Positions 45,534 through 54,057 of a stretch of 64,000 nucleotides of DNA are shown here, piece by piece; the first letter of the stretch is position 1, and each line of letters opens with the position of its first letter. This DNA comes from Diabrotica undecimpunctata (Eukaryota > Arthropoda > Insecta > Coleoptera > Chrysomelidae), in assembly GCF_040954645.1 (NCBI RefSeq), contig NC_092804.1, positions 150,979,108 to 151,043,107 of the forward strand, read 5' to 3'. The position numbers and the translations under genes are program-made. Under the pieces are notes generated by a model. That model was not told the DNA's origin, made no database searches, and saw nothing but the letters and a program-made list of their open reading frames with translations.

Positions 45534-46649
45534 ATGATCGAAAAACACGCATTGTATAACAATATGTCAGACAAAGAGGTAGCTGCGCGCACGCGTAAAG
45601 TTGCCGAACTAGCTCGTGTCATTCGCAAAAAGTATTTGGCATTAAAGTTAGGTAAAACAGAACAAGATGAGTCGCTAAATAAACTCTTTAAGCCCATAGC
45701 TAAACCTCTAACAGATATTGCGCAATCGTCAAAAACGTTGCATCATGCTATTAATAACAAGCTTAGACACGTTAAAAAAGAAGAGGTGAAAACGGAGGAA
45801 GAGATAAAAAAAGAAGCCAGAGATGACGATGTATTTTCCGATGCAGTATCAATCGATCAAGTTAACGAACATGATATATTTGATCCTAATAATGTTTCGA
45901 AAGAGGCTATTGATGAATATATCGAGCAATATCCTCCAATGAGCCATAAGTATATAAAAGAATTTTGGATGAAAGATAATAAAATTGATAAAAACTACGG
46001 ACCTATTTACAATGATGAAATTGGCTGGATGTTGGGTAAACGACGAATAAACTTTAACAAAAACAAAGGTAGTATACAAGTCATCAGTGATGGTAGTGGG
46101 GAAGGAGGATGGGTGCCGGGAACGCCAGGTCTATACCAACTAATTTTCTATGATAACCCTGAAGATTATAATGATACAGATTTAAAGCACTATAAAAGTT
46201 TATTAAATAGTACAGAAGTTCATCTGGATTCCAAAGGTCGTCTTAAAGGTGCAACTGGGAAAAAATATCATCATATTATCAAACCGCTATTTAAACCTAC
46301 CGATGAAACAACAAAGAAATCGCCACCGAAAACTCGATCTACTGCATTAAAGAGACAACCTTTCGAAGGTCTTGTTCGTTTAGCAAAAACGACTCGTTCA
46401 TCATCGATGACAACGTCTCCTCGAACATCGTTATCTTCACCATCTAGCTCCAAAGGGTCAGGGCTCGTCGATAATTCTCATTTGATCTACAACGATAATC
46501 CTATTGAATATGTATATTGGGATGATCCAAACGAACTATGCGACAGACTCAAATTGCTGGTTGCTTCCCAAGAAGCAGGAAACACATCTCACAATAATGA
46601 AATTGTTGCCATTATCAACGAATTACGTGAAGCAGATATTATATATTAA
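45534..46649 (+). CDS. Conserved Polinton protein, unknown role (DUF8207-like)
   Basis: 371 aa from ATG 45534; Met11 (45564, 'MSDKEVAARTRKVAELARVI') fits relatives better as start. The first 90 residues are basic and helical ('FKPIAKPLTDI'). The centre has the conserved 'VPGTPGLYQLIFYDNPEDY' followed by 'LKGATGKKYHHIIKPLF'. A Ser/Thr-rich linker (about 285-310) leads to the C-terminal 'YVYWDDPNELCDRLKLLVAS' and 'GHNNE'-type helix. Homologous proteins are recurrent in insect Polintons and I recall a DUF8207 assignment, not checked. Position beside the ATPase suggests a structural or packaging role (inference). Confidence 0.82.
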   Translation: MIEKHALYNNMSDKEVAARTRKVAELARVIRKKYLALKLGKTEQDESLNKLFKPIAKPLTDIAQSSKTLHHAINNKLRHVKKEEVKTEEEIKKEARDDDVFSDAVSIDQVNEHDIFDPNNVSKEAIDEYIEQYPPMSHKYIKEFWMKDNKIDKNYGPIYNDEIGWMLGKRRINFNKNKGSIQVISDGSGEGGWVPGTPGLYQLIFYDNPEDYNDTDLKHYKSLLNSTEVHLDSKGRLKGATGKKYHHIIKPLFKPTDETTKKSPPKTRSTALKRQPFEGLVRLAKTTRSSSMTTSPRTSLSSPSSSKGSGLVDNSHLIYNDNPIEYVYWDDPNELCDRLKLLVASQEAGNTSHNNEIVAIINELREADIIY

Positions 46650-46679
46650 TGTTTGGATTATTGGAACATCATTTCCAAC

Positions 46680-47279
46680 ATGAGTGTTGACAAGTTTGGT
46701 CGTCATCATTACCGTTCTAATGAACAAGTTGTTAAAAAGCTACGTGAAGGCTTAAAGCAATCCATTTTGGATTTACAAAACCAGATACATGAAGTACATA
46801 AAGACATTACACGAGATCCTCCTGTAGCAGGTAATCATCTTTCCAATAAGAAATATGTAGATGACAGCATTGTTCGTGCGAAAACTTTTCTAAGAAAAGA
46901 GATTAATTTGATACAAAAAAATAGAATTCAAAAAGATACTCAACTCGAACAAAAAATCTCAAACTCCATTAGTAAAATAGAAGTTAATTTAAGTAAAAAA
47001 GTTAACGAGTTGTCTGATGAGAATAAAATGACTGCTTCGAAAATATCTGATTTATCAAAACAAATGCATGAATTTAAAAATGATCTTGATATATTTAAAC
47101 AAGAAATGACGAAGAATATTACAGATGCCGCCAACCAAAATGCACAAATTATGATGAAAACGTTGGAAATAGAAAAAAAGATTAAAACGGCGGATCTTAA
47201 ATCACATGATTTAGATGAGCGTCTTAATGTAATGGAAGATTACCTCTTACATTATAAAGCTAACGGAACAACGAATTAG
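46680..47279 (+). CDS. Coiled-coil protein, candidate capsid fibre
   Basis: 199 aa from ATG 46680 (the frame is open 27 bp upstream without ATG). 'MSVDKFGRHHYRS' is a conserved Polinton N-terminus. 'PPVAGNHLSNKKYVDDSIV' (about residues 46-65) resembles the 'N-x-L-x-x-KKYVD' motif that begins coiled-coil stalks in phage tail fibres. The rest is almost continuous heptad repeat ('ISDLSKQMHEFKNDLDIF'), with no globular head domain evident. The likely role is a trimeric fibre or spike stalk attached to the penton; this is inference from composition and motif. Confidence 0.65.
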   Translation: MSVDKFGRHHYRSNEQVVKKLREGLKQSILDLQNQIHEVHKDITRDPPVAGNHLSNKKYVDDSIVRAKTFLRKEINLIQKNRIQKDTQLEQKISNSISKIEVNLSKKVNELSDENKMTASKISDLSKQMHEFKNDLDIFKQEMTKNITDAANQNAQIMMKTLEIEKKIKTADLKSHDLDERLNVMEDYLLHYKANGTTN

Positions 47280-47315
47280 CGTTAGTTCAAAGAATCGAAT
47301 CGTTGGAAGCTAGAC

Positions 47316-48248
47316 ATGGCATTTACCGAGGAGAAGATACAACTAGTTAACGAGCTACACAAGCCTGCACGAAAAAATTATCCTCGTCGACGAACAATCA
47401 TTAAAGGACTAGACGATTTGTGGCAAATGGACCTTGCTGAGATGAGGCCTTATGCCAGTCAAAATAAATCTTACAAGCTCATTCTTGTTGTAATTGATTG
47501 TTTTTCAAAGTTTGTGTGGACTCGACCATTAAAGACGAAAACAGGTGAGGAAATTACTCGAACATTTTCGGATATTCTCGCTCATACTCGACGATGTCCG
47601 AAAAATTTACAAACAGACCAAGGCACAGAATTTTTTAATTCCAAGTTTCAAAATCTCATGAAACAGCATAGTATTAATCACTATAATACCTTTAGTGTTA
47701 AAAAAGCAGCCATATGTGAACGAGTTATTCGAACATTGAAGGAAAAACTTTACAAGTATTTCAGTCTTAATGGAACTTACAAATGGATTGATATCTTGCC
47801 TCAAATTACAAAAGAGTACAACAACACGAAACACAGCAAAATTCGACTTAGACCTATTGATGTTAATAAATCTAACGAAAATGAAATTTTACGAAAATAT
47901 TATACTCACTTGAAAATTGCCGGTCCAAGAAAATTGAAAGTTGGTGACGTGGTTCGCATTAGTAAAAATAAACACATTTTCGATAAGGGATATAAACCGA
48001 ATTGGACAACAGAACTGTTTAAAATTACTGAAATTAAAATAACGAATCCCACAACATACTTGATTGAAGATATGACTGGAGCGCCTATCAAAGGAGCATT
48101 CTACGAAGAAGAATTACAGAAAACAAAAAATAAAGACATATATTTAGTAGAGAAAGTACTGCGCAGACGTGGAAATAAGATGTATGTTCAATGGTTGGGA
48201 TTCGATAGTAGCCATAATAGTTGGATTAACGTTAAAGATATCATTTAG
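47316..48248 (+). CDS. INT: Polinton integrase (rve) with chromodomain
   Basis: 310 aa from ATG 47316. The catalytic core has 'DLWQMDLAEM' (Asp39), 'LQTDQGTEFF' (Asp101) and 'CERVIRTLKEKLYK' (Glu135), the D,D-x33-E triad, plus 'HYNTFSVKKAAICER'. A linker with 'LKVGDVVRISKNKHIFDKGY' follows (SH3-like DNA-binding fold). The C-terminal residues 270-310 are a chromodomain ('VEKVLRRRGNKMYVQWLGFD' and a Trp). An N-terminal zinc finger is not obvious. It inserts the linear element DNA with 6-bp duplication; the chromodomain may bias target choice. All key residues are present, so it could be active. Confidence 0.95.
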   Translation: MAFTEEKIQLVNELHKPARKNYPRRRTIIKGLDDLWQMDLAEMRPYASQNKSYKLILVVIDCFSKFVWTRPLKTKTGEEITRTFSDILAHTRRCPKNLQTDQGTEFFNSKFQNLMKQHSINHYNTFSVKKAAICERVIRTLKEKLYKYFSLNGTYKWIDILPQITKEYNNTKHSKIRLRPIDVNKSNENEILRKYYTHLKIAGPRKLKVGDVVRISKNKHIFDKGYKPNWTTELFKITEIKITNPTTYLIEDMTGAPIKGAFYEEELQKTKNKDIYLVEKVLRRRGNKMYVQWLGFDSSHNSWINVKDII

Positions 48249-48364
48249 GATCTACTTTTACATACACCGCGTCGATATACACTAAATGAGTGGGGGGTGA
48301 CAAAAAGTATAAATTTCATAAATGCTGCAAGCTCATGCCCAGTTGTTCCTGCCAGTTCATCAAT

Positions 48365-49084
48365 ATGAGTTCTCAAGATAGTGGTTATAGTTCATCAGAC
48401 GATATGGTGGTAGCTGCTGCTTCACCATCAGATGATATCGATTATGATGCTGAATTAGATGGAGTTTTGGCGACATTCGAAGAAGCAGCCAAAAATGAAC
48501 CATATTATTTACTAGAAGCATCCTTTCCGCTTGACAAGTGTATAATCAAAGTTGGCCTTTCTCCAGCTCGTCATTTCTCATCAGCCATTATTTTGTGTCA
48601 GCACAACAAGAATGCAAGAATTAGTTTAAACACGTTCGAGTGGGATGATATAATCGGAATTTTTAAGCAGAAGATTTGCGATTTCTTTAACAGCACCTCT
48701 CAAGATGATTACAATCCTATCGAGTTTCAGTGTGGAGACTATTGTAAAATTAAACAAATAGTGTATGATTCAACCAAGTTCCTTGTTATTGAAAAGCATG
48801 GTCTGGAATACTATCTAGATGAAAGGGATGTCAACCAAATCCTAGAAGTAAACAGCAGTCTGGTGTGTCATCGTGTATCGTTATTGGATAATTTACACTT
48901 TCATGCTTATTATAGAAATGTTATCGATTTGATACAATCAAACTTTTGCAGCAGAAGCAGTTTATATGGACCACTTGAAGCTTTAACTGCGTTTTGCGAA
49001 ATTTCCACAGACACTTTGTTAAGTAATGCTTTAAGAGAATATTTATATTATTATAAAATTAAAGTTGTAAATGATTTTATGTAA
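48365..49084 (+). CDS. Unknown Polinton protein B (paralogue of 39331-39945)
   Basis: 239 aa from ATG 48365 (another ATG at 48335 adds ten residues with cysteines). The N-terminus 'MSSQDSGYSSSDDMVVAAAS' is Ser/Asp-rich, an acidic phospho-site-like leader lacking in paralogue A. The shared part runs from 'KVGLSPARHFSS' to 'ALREYLYYYKIKVVNDFM', with matching 'LDNLHFHAYYRNVIDL' and 'FCE' blocks. No known domain. It closes the plus-strand block after the integrase and is convergent with the polymerase gene. AATAAA lies just after the stop (about 49090). Function unknown. Confidence 0.75.
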   Translation: MSSQDSGYSSSDDMVVAAASPSDDIDYDAELDGVLATFEEAAKNEPYYLLEASFPLDKCIIKVGLSPARHFSSAIILCQHNKNARISLNTFEWDDIIGIFKQKICDFFNSTSQDDYNPIEFQCGDYCKIKQIVYDSTKFLVIEKHGLEYYLDERDVNQILEVNSSLVCHRVSLLDNLHFHAYYRNVIDLIQSNFCSRSSLYGPLEALTAFCEISTDTLLSNALREYLYYYKIKVVNDFM

Positions 49085-49365
49085 TAATCAAAATAAATGC
49101 TATTTATGCAAACATGTCTTTTTTATTTTCACGTTGAATGTCTCACAACGCTGGAAAAGATAAGCTGAGACTTAAAATTACAGGAAAACAATGTATATTT
49201 TTTAGAGTTTTTATTTTCTACTTATAATAATTACAAATGTTGATTTTCACTAAATTACAATTATCATTCTACATATTCATTTAACAAATAGCCAATCCAT
49301 TTTCGTGTGGAGATTGATAAAGCTATAAAAAAATTGGTTATGTTTTCATTTATTAATTTTTGTTT
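49085..49365. terminator. Convergent 3' region between paralogue B and polymerase
   Basis: AT-rich 281 bp with AATAAA for the plus gene near 49090 and TTTATT for the minus gene near 49348. No frame of note. Confidence 0.5.
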
Positions 49366-52300
49366 TTACTCAATCATTGTGGTTTCATAATGACCCCAAG
49401 GTAAAGTGTCATGAGAATTTTGTTGCAAGTAACGTTTATCGTCATACGGACTTAATGCAATTTTTTCTTGTGTTATTGTAAAAAGATCATGGGCGTAGGA
49501 ACGAAACGTTGATTGGGAAACACTTTTAGTTGTAAATTCGTTTAAACACTTAACATAATCATCGAAAGTAATGTCATTTTTTACCGTTGAATATTTTACA
49601 CCCTTAGATTTTTTTGTGACGCCTAAATTATTTGCAAGTCTTTCAATATTTGCATCATCCATATTATTCTTGTATTTATCCCACAATGCATTTCGATCCT
49701 CATCCGTCGTACTAATCTTAAACGAATACATTTTAGATCTAAGTCCGACAAAATGAGTCATAATGCGACCGTTTGCCTCATCTTTCATCATTCCGAGAAC
49801 TTTTTTGTTGACTTGAGGTATTCCATAAATATTATTCTCAGAATAGTCTGATGTATCGAATTTGGATAAATTTGCTTTAATAACATCTCTGTAAACGTCA
49901 TCACATTTTAATTCATAGATAAAACTATCAGTGTCCCCATACATTAGCTTACAATTTTCAACTCCCATATATGGCAGCATAAAGTTATAATGAAAATCGT
50001 ACATACACACTTTGGATATATCTAAAATTGACATGCCGATGTACAATGGTTTGTTGAAAATGAGCTCTGTTGTGTTAAGTTCGATTGCCATTAAATTTTC
50101 ATTAAACACAGTTCTATTATGAAATCTTGGACTAGCAATCAAATTTTTCGCTCCATATCTTCCATCCCATTTTGATACAAGTTTTACAATGCGATGTTTC
50201 CCAATGTTTTCCATCGTTTTACCAAATATGGCGTTGTTGGCTAACTTGTACAAGTCTTTTTCAAATGCTGTAGTTGCTGCAGTTCGCAATTTTGTATTAA
50301 GATCGATATATGGCTTAAGCCAAGCGCTCTGTTTGAATTTCAACACTTTATGGATTTTTGTTAGTTTGAGTCCTGCATTCAGAGCTTGTTTTAGATTGCG
50401 ATAATGCAAAGTGTACTCTTTTTTATGGTACAAGGTGGTCATAAGTTTTGGAAGCTTACTTCTTGGTGGCACACGATGTTCGCAACAAAACGGTAAATCT
50501 CGATGTAAGTCATGCAAGTGTTCTGGGTATTCCAAATCCACTTGTAGTATGTATCCTGTATCTCCATCGTCAGGAATAGACAAGACATCAATATTGGTAT
50601 CGACCCACTCGAAACCCCCATATGGTAAGAATTGAGACATTGCCCAACCATACAAATTGTTGACATCTAAATATAGCACATATTTACTAGGCTTTGATGG
50701 ATCATAATTATGCATGTATTTGTTATTTGCCTCAGAATACCGATTACTTACTTGACTTATACCACCTCGGATAGCTTTCTCAATAAACATGATTTTATCG
50801 ATATCATTCAGCAGTTCAAGTTTACATCCAGTATATTTAAGCATTGCATCCCAAGAAAATCCAGGCATGGTATAGTACCATGCAGGATCAAGACTGTATG
50901 TACTTCGACATTTTTGTCGAAAATTTTCAAAAATGCAAGTCAGTAACATAATATCAGTTTTCATGTACAACATACTATATTCCAAAATATTTTTAATACC
51001 GAATGACTGCCAAACATTCTGAGCATGATGATACATATTTTTGGAGATGTGTTCACCCGATAATGAGCTGTAAAATTTATCAATTGATGGTAGTTGCGTT
51101 TCATTCAATTTATTGAAAGACTCAATATATTCGTATGGGAATATGCCTTTTCGTTTCAATAATTCCATTTGTTCGGGAGTGGTATTTGGAAATTCGCTAG
51201 CTAAATATCTTAAATCCTCAGGTTGCAATGTGGCAGCCAACTTGTCCAATGATGAATTTAAAAATCTCAGTGAATCAACGAACCTCAACTTAATACTGAC
51301 CTCAGAATCGTATATTGTAAATGAAATATACTTTTCCTTATTTATTGGTAGTAAGCTGATACTACCATTTTTCGCAAGATCTCTAATCATCATATGCGAA
51401 TCGTAACCGCTAAGATTATGAAAAAAAATTGGGACAACGAAAAGTTTTTTGAAATTTAAGTTACACACTTGGTGTGCGAGTCCTCGAAAATCTCCGGTAA
51501 AATGGTCATGATCACGAACAATTACATCCTTATCTGAAAACGTTTTTTCGCAAATGTGACAATTAGATGCATTAAAACTGGGTGTGACATTCATAGGTAC
51601 AATATCTTTAATTTTTCCTTGCACAAATGCCGCCAACAACGTCATTTCCTTGGCAAACCACTCCATGCAATCTTCACCTGCGTAACTTCGGTAAAACGAC
51701 AGAGATTCATCGTAAGAGCATTTTACGTAATAACCTGCACTAAAGGCTTTATGCTGCTGATACTTAATTGTTTTGCATTTTAATGGACTGTTTTTAACTT
51801 TGTTCAACATTGACTCAAAATCGGCATAGACTACAAAAGGAGTTGTTTGTTTATAAATATGATTTTTAAATTCAACATTCTGATATGATGGAAAAGAAAC
51901 TTTACATTCATTAATTTTCTCACAGTATTTTGCATGATCATTTAATCTGTCAAAACTACTAAAATAATTCAAACACCTATCACATAAAAATTTTTTATTA
52001 CGGTTCTTACTTAACTGCCTGGACATAAGTCGAGACATATCTTTAATCATGCAATAATGATACTTAATTTCTACAGATTCATCGTGAGCTATAGGTGCTT
52101 CGTAGTCATTCAATTTTGGAAAATATTTATCTTGTACAATCAATAAATTTACATGTTTAGTTAATTTGGTTTTGCATAGCCTTACCGGCGTTGTTACGTA
52201 AAATGTTCTCTCTTTAGCAACATTCATTTCTAACCCGTACACGTTTACAGAAATATTATTTAACTTTTCAAATTTTGAAATACCCTTTATAGTCATAGGT

Positions 52301-53175
52301 GTCTCTAGCCCATCGATATTTAAGACAGTCGCATAATGTGGATATGAAGATGTACGATCTGAACTGCATTTAGCTGGATAAATCGCTGAAACTATGCTCC
52401 AAAAAAAGCATGCTTCATCATCGTTTTTAATATTAATACATGCGTGCTTCTTTTGGATTTGTTCTGGTAGTCTAATGAACGACGAAGCTCCATTTCCCAC
52501 TTCATATTTATTTATATTGACTTCTAAAGAAACTATTTTTTTCAAAGCCCACCCTGATCCCGTTTCTTCAAATTCCGATAGCTTAGACATTAATTTATCG
52601 ACTATGTTTGTGTGAAACCATAAAACCAAGTCCGTTCCTGCGTCTATGGCTTCGTTTTTGGTATTAAAATATTTAAATTGGTTAATATCACCTCCTTGAT
52701 TTGATTTTCTAATAAATTCTCCACATAATGTCATATTACATTTTATCATATTTAATTTTTTTAAAATGTTTTTAATTCGAATTCTAAATAACTTAAAACA
52801 ATCCCCGAAAAATTGCATTAAATCTTTGTGTCCTAGATTAATAATTATACCTGTTCTGATTCTACTCTTGAATGCGGAATTTACATCTTCCCATTTAACC
52901 CGACGATGTTTAGTAATTCCACCACCCACGCGAAGACCGAAATTTTGAATTTCCGATTTAATTGTCTTTAAATGCCCCGCGTTTGTCTGTAGTTGCCGTA
53001 ATTTAGCTAATTCCAAGTCCCCACACCGAATCGCTTTAGTAAACAAAGTCAAATGCCTTTTAATGTGATTTAACCAAATATTCGCTTCTCGCGGTGTATA
53101 ATTTCGAAACAAAACATCACGCGCTTGAATTAAATGTTGTACAATGTCACTACTAAGATCACCAATGTTACTCAT
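49366..53175 (-). CDS. POLB: Protein-primed family B DNA polymerase
   Basis: 1269 aa in one frame from ATG 53175. An N-terminal ~240-residue region may include the terminal-protein-like part. A C2HC finger (C398, C401, H414, C418) precedes Exo I 'YADFES' (450-455). Then comes an inserted Endonuclease VII-like zinc segment ('CHICEKTF', 'RDHDHFTGDFRGLAHQVCN', 539-573). Exo II is 'FFHNLSGYDSH' (584-594) and Exo III 'YMKTD' (737-741). Polymerase motifs are A 'YLDVNNLYGWA' (Asp837), B 'KLANNAIFGK' (977-986) and C 'YGDTDS' (1079-1084). All catalytic residues are intact. It would replicate the linear element from its inverted termini. Length is typical for Polintons. Confidence 0.96.
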   Translation of the reverse strand: MSNIGDLSSDIVQHLIQARDVLFRNYTPREANIWLNHIKRHLTLFTKAIRCGDLELAKLRQLQTNAGHLKTIKSEIQNFGLRVGGGITKHRRVKWEDVNSAFKSRIRTGIIINLGHKDLMQFFGDCFKLFRIRIKNILKKLNMIKCNMTLCGEFIRKSNQGGDINQFKYFNTKNEAIDAGTDLVLWFHTNIVDKLMSKLSEFEETGSGWALKKIVSLEVNINKYEVGNGASSFIRLPEQIQKKHACINIKNDDEACFFWSIVSAIYPAKCSSDRTSSYPHYATVLNIDGLETPMTIKGISKFEKLNNISVNVYGLEMNVAKERTFYVTTPVRLCKTKLTKHVNLLIVQDKYFPKLNDYEAPIAHDESVEIKYHYCMIKDMSRLMSRQLSKNRNKKFLCDRCLNYFSSFDRLNDHAKYCEKINECKVSFPSYQNVEFKNHIYKQTTPFVVYADFESMLNKVKNSPLKCKTIKYQQHKAFSAGYYVKCSYDESLSFYRSYAGEDCMEWFAKEMTLLAAFVQGKIKDIVPMNVTPSFNASNCHICEKTFSDKDVIVRDHDHFTGDFRGLAHQVCNLNFKKLFVVPIFFHNLSGYDSHMMIRDLAKNGSISLLPINKEKYISFTIYDSEVSIKLRFVDSLRFLNSSLDKLAATLQPEDLRYLASEFPNTTPEQMELLKRKGIFPYEYIESFNKLNETQLPSIDKFYSSLSGEHISKNMYHHAQNVWQSFGIKNILEYSMLYMKTDIMLLTCIFENFRQKCRSTYSLDPAWYYTMPGFSWDAMLKYTGCKLELLNDIDKIMFIEKAIRGGISQVSNRYSEANNKYMHNYDPSKPSKYVLYLDVNNLYGWAMSQFLPYGGFEWVDTNIDVLSIPDDGDTGYILQVDLEYPEHLHDLHRDLPFCCEHRVPPRSKLPKLMTTLYHKKEYTLHYRNLKQALNAGLKLTKIHKVLKFKQSAWLKPYIDLNTKLRTAATTAFEKDLYKLANNAIFGKTMENIGKHRIVKLVSKWDGRYGAKNLIASPRFHNRTVFNENLMAIELNTTELIFNKPLYIGMSILDISKVCMYDFHYNFMLPYMGVENCKLMYGDTDSFIYELKCDDVYRDVIKANLSKFDTSDYSENNIYGIPQVNKKVLGMMKDEANGRIMTHFVGLRSKMYSFKISTTDEDRNALWDKYKNNMDDANIERLANNLGVTKKSKGVKYSTVKNDITFDDYVKCLNEFTTKSVSQSTFRSYAHDLFTITQEKIALSPYDDKRYLQQNSHDTLPWGHYETTMIE

Positions 53176-53235
53176 GATTAAGTAAAAAGCAATAAATCAA
53201 TAAATGAAAAACTCACCAATATTTTTTTTTATCCT

Positions 53236-53547
53236 CTAATTTTCTATTATTTCAAACGAGGCGGCTGGCTGCACCTTTCCAGTGGCAACGTTTCCTCGGA
53301 ACACCAAGCTGTACTTTCCCTCGCTGAAATGTTCCAAATGCGGCCTGTAGAGTTCAACCACCCTTTGCGGCAAGAACGTCACCTCCTTTTCTAATTCAAT
53401 AAGGATGGATTTCCCAAATTTCGTATCGACTTCTCTTGCCGCAATTATCTTCTGGGGTACTCCTACGGGTAGGCTGTTTAGCTTTCTAATTGGCTTGATT
53501 GTCTTCTCTGTAAGCAGAGAGGATGCATTAATCTTTTTTAGGTCCAT
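53236..53547 (-). CDS. Small conserved protein upstream of polymerase
   Basis: 103 aa from ATG 53547 ('MDLKKINASSLLTEKTIKPI'). The middle ('AAREVDTKFGKSILIELEKE', then 'TFLPQRV') reads as alternating beta strands, suggesting an OB-like small beta-barrel. Similar small proteins occur often in insect mobile DNA. Single-stranded-DNA binding during replication is a guess from fold impression and from the position 60 bp upstream of the polymerase in the same orientation. Confidence 0.65.
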   Translation of the reverse strand: MDLKKINASSLLTEKTIKPIRKLNSLPVGVPQKIIAAREVDTKFGKSILIELEKEVTFLPQRVVELYRPHLEHFSEGKYSLVFRGNVATGKVQPAASFEIIEN

Positions 53548-54057
53548 CTGCAACAATATATATTTTCTTAATTTAACAGTAACATATCTTTGACTAGCAA
53601 TTTCTTAATTTAACAGTGAAATATCTTTGAGTAGCAATATTATTTTACAAAAATTCTATCTATTATAATATGTATATTTTTTAATTTAACAATGAAATAG
53701 TTTTAACTAACAAAACTTTCATAGAAACAAAAAATTACAAATACCGCACTATTTACAAACATTTTTTTTTTTTAGAACGGAGAATATAACCAAGTAATTT
53801 GAATAAAATGTTTAAATCAGAAAAATTATTAAGAATTGGAAATTAGTAAAGATAATGATGAATTCTAAATGATATAAAAAAGGTTAAGTATTATAAAACT
53901 TACTTTTGTATATATAATTGCCGGCACTTCACAAACACAGAACTTCTCCGAACGGTACTTTGTATAATTGCTGACGCTGCACAAAACACACAACTTGTCT
54001 GAAGGATGATCAGAATTGAACTGACGATATGTAGTGCATCTGCTCTTTATCTAACTG
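53548..54057. other. Non-coding right interior of the Polinton
   Basis: About 510 bp of AT-rich sequence with direct repeats ('ttaatttaacagt' around 53571, 53608 and 53690; 'cacttcacaaacacagaact' and a variant around 53935-53990). No gene. It probably holds the promoter of the minus-strand replication genes. Confidence 0.55.

Noticed and set aside
49571..52948. Plus-strand frames of 60-97 aa across the polymerase gene
   Set aside because: Antisense shadows of the 1269-aa polymerase frame.
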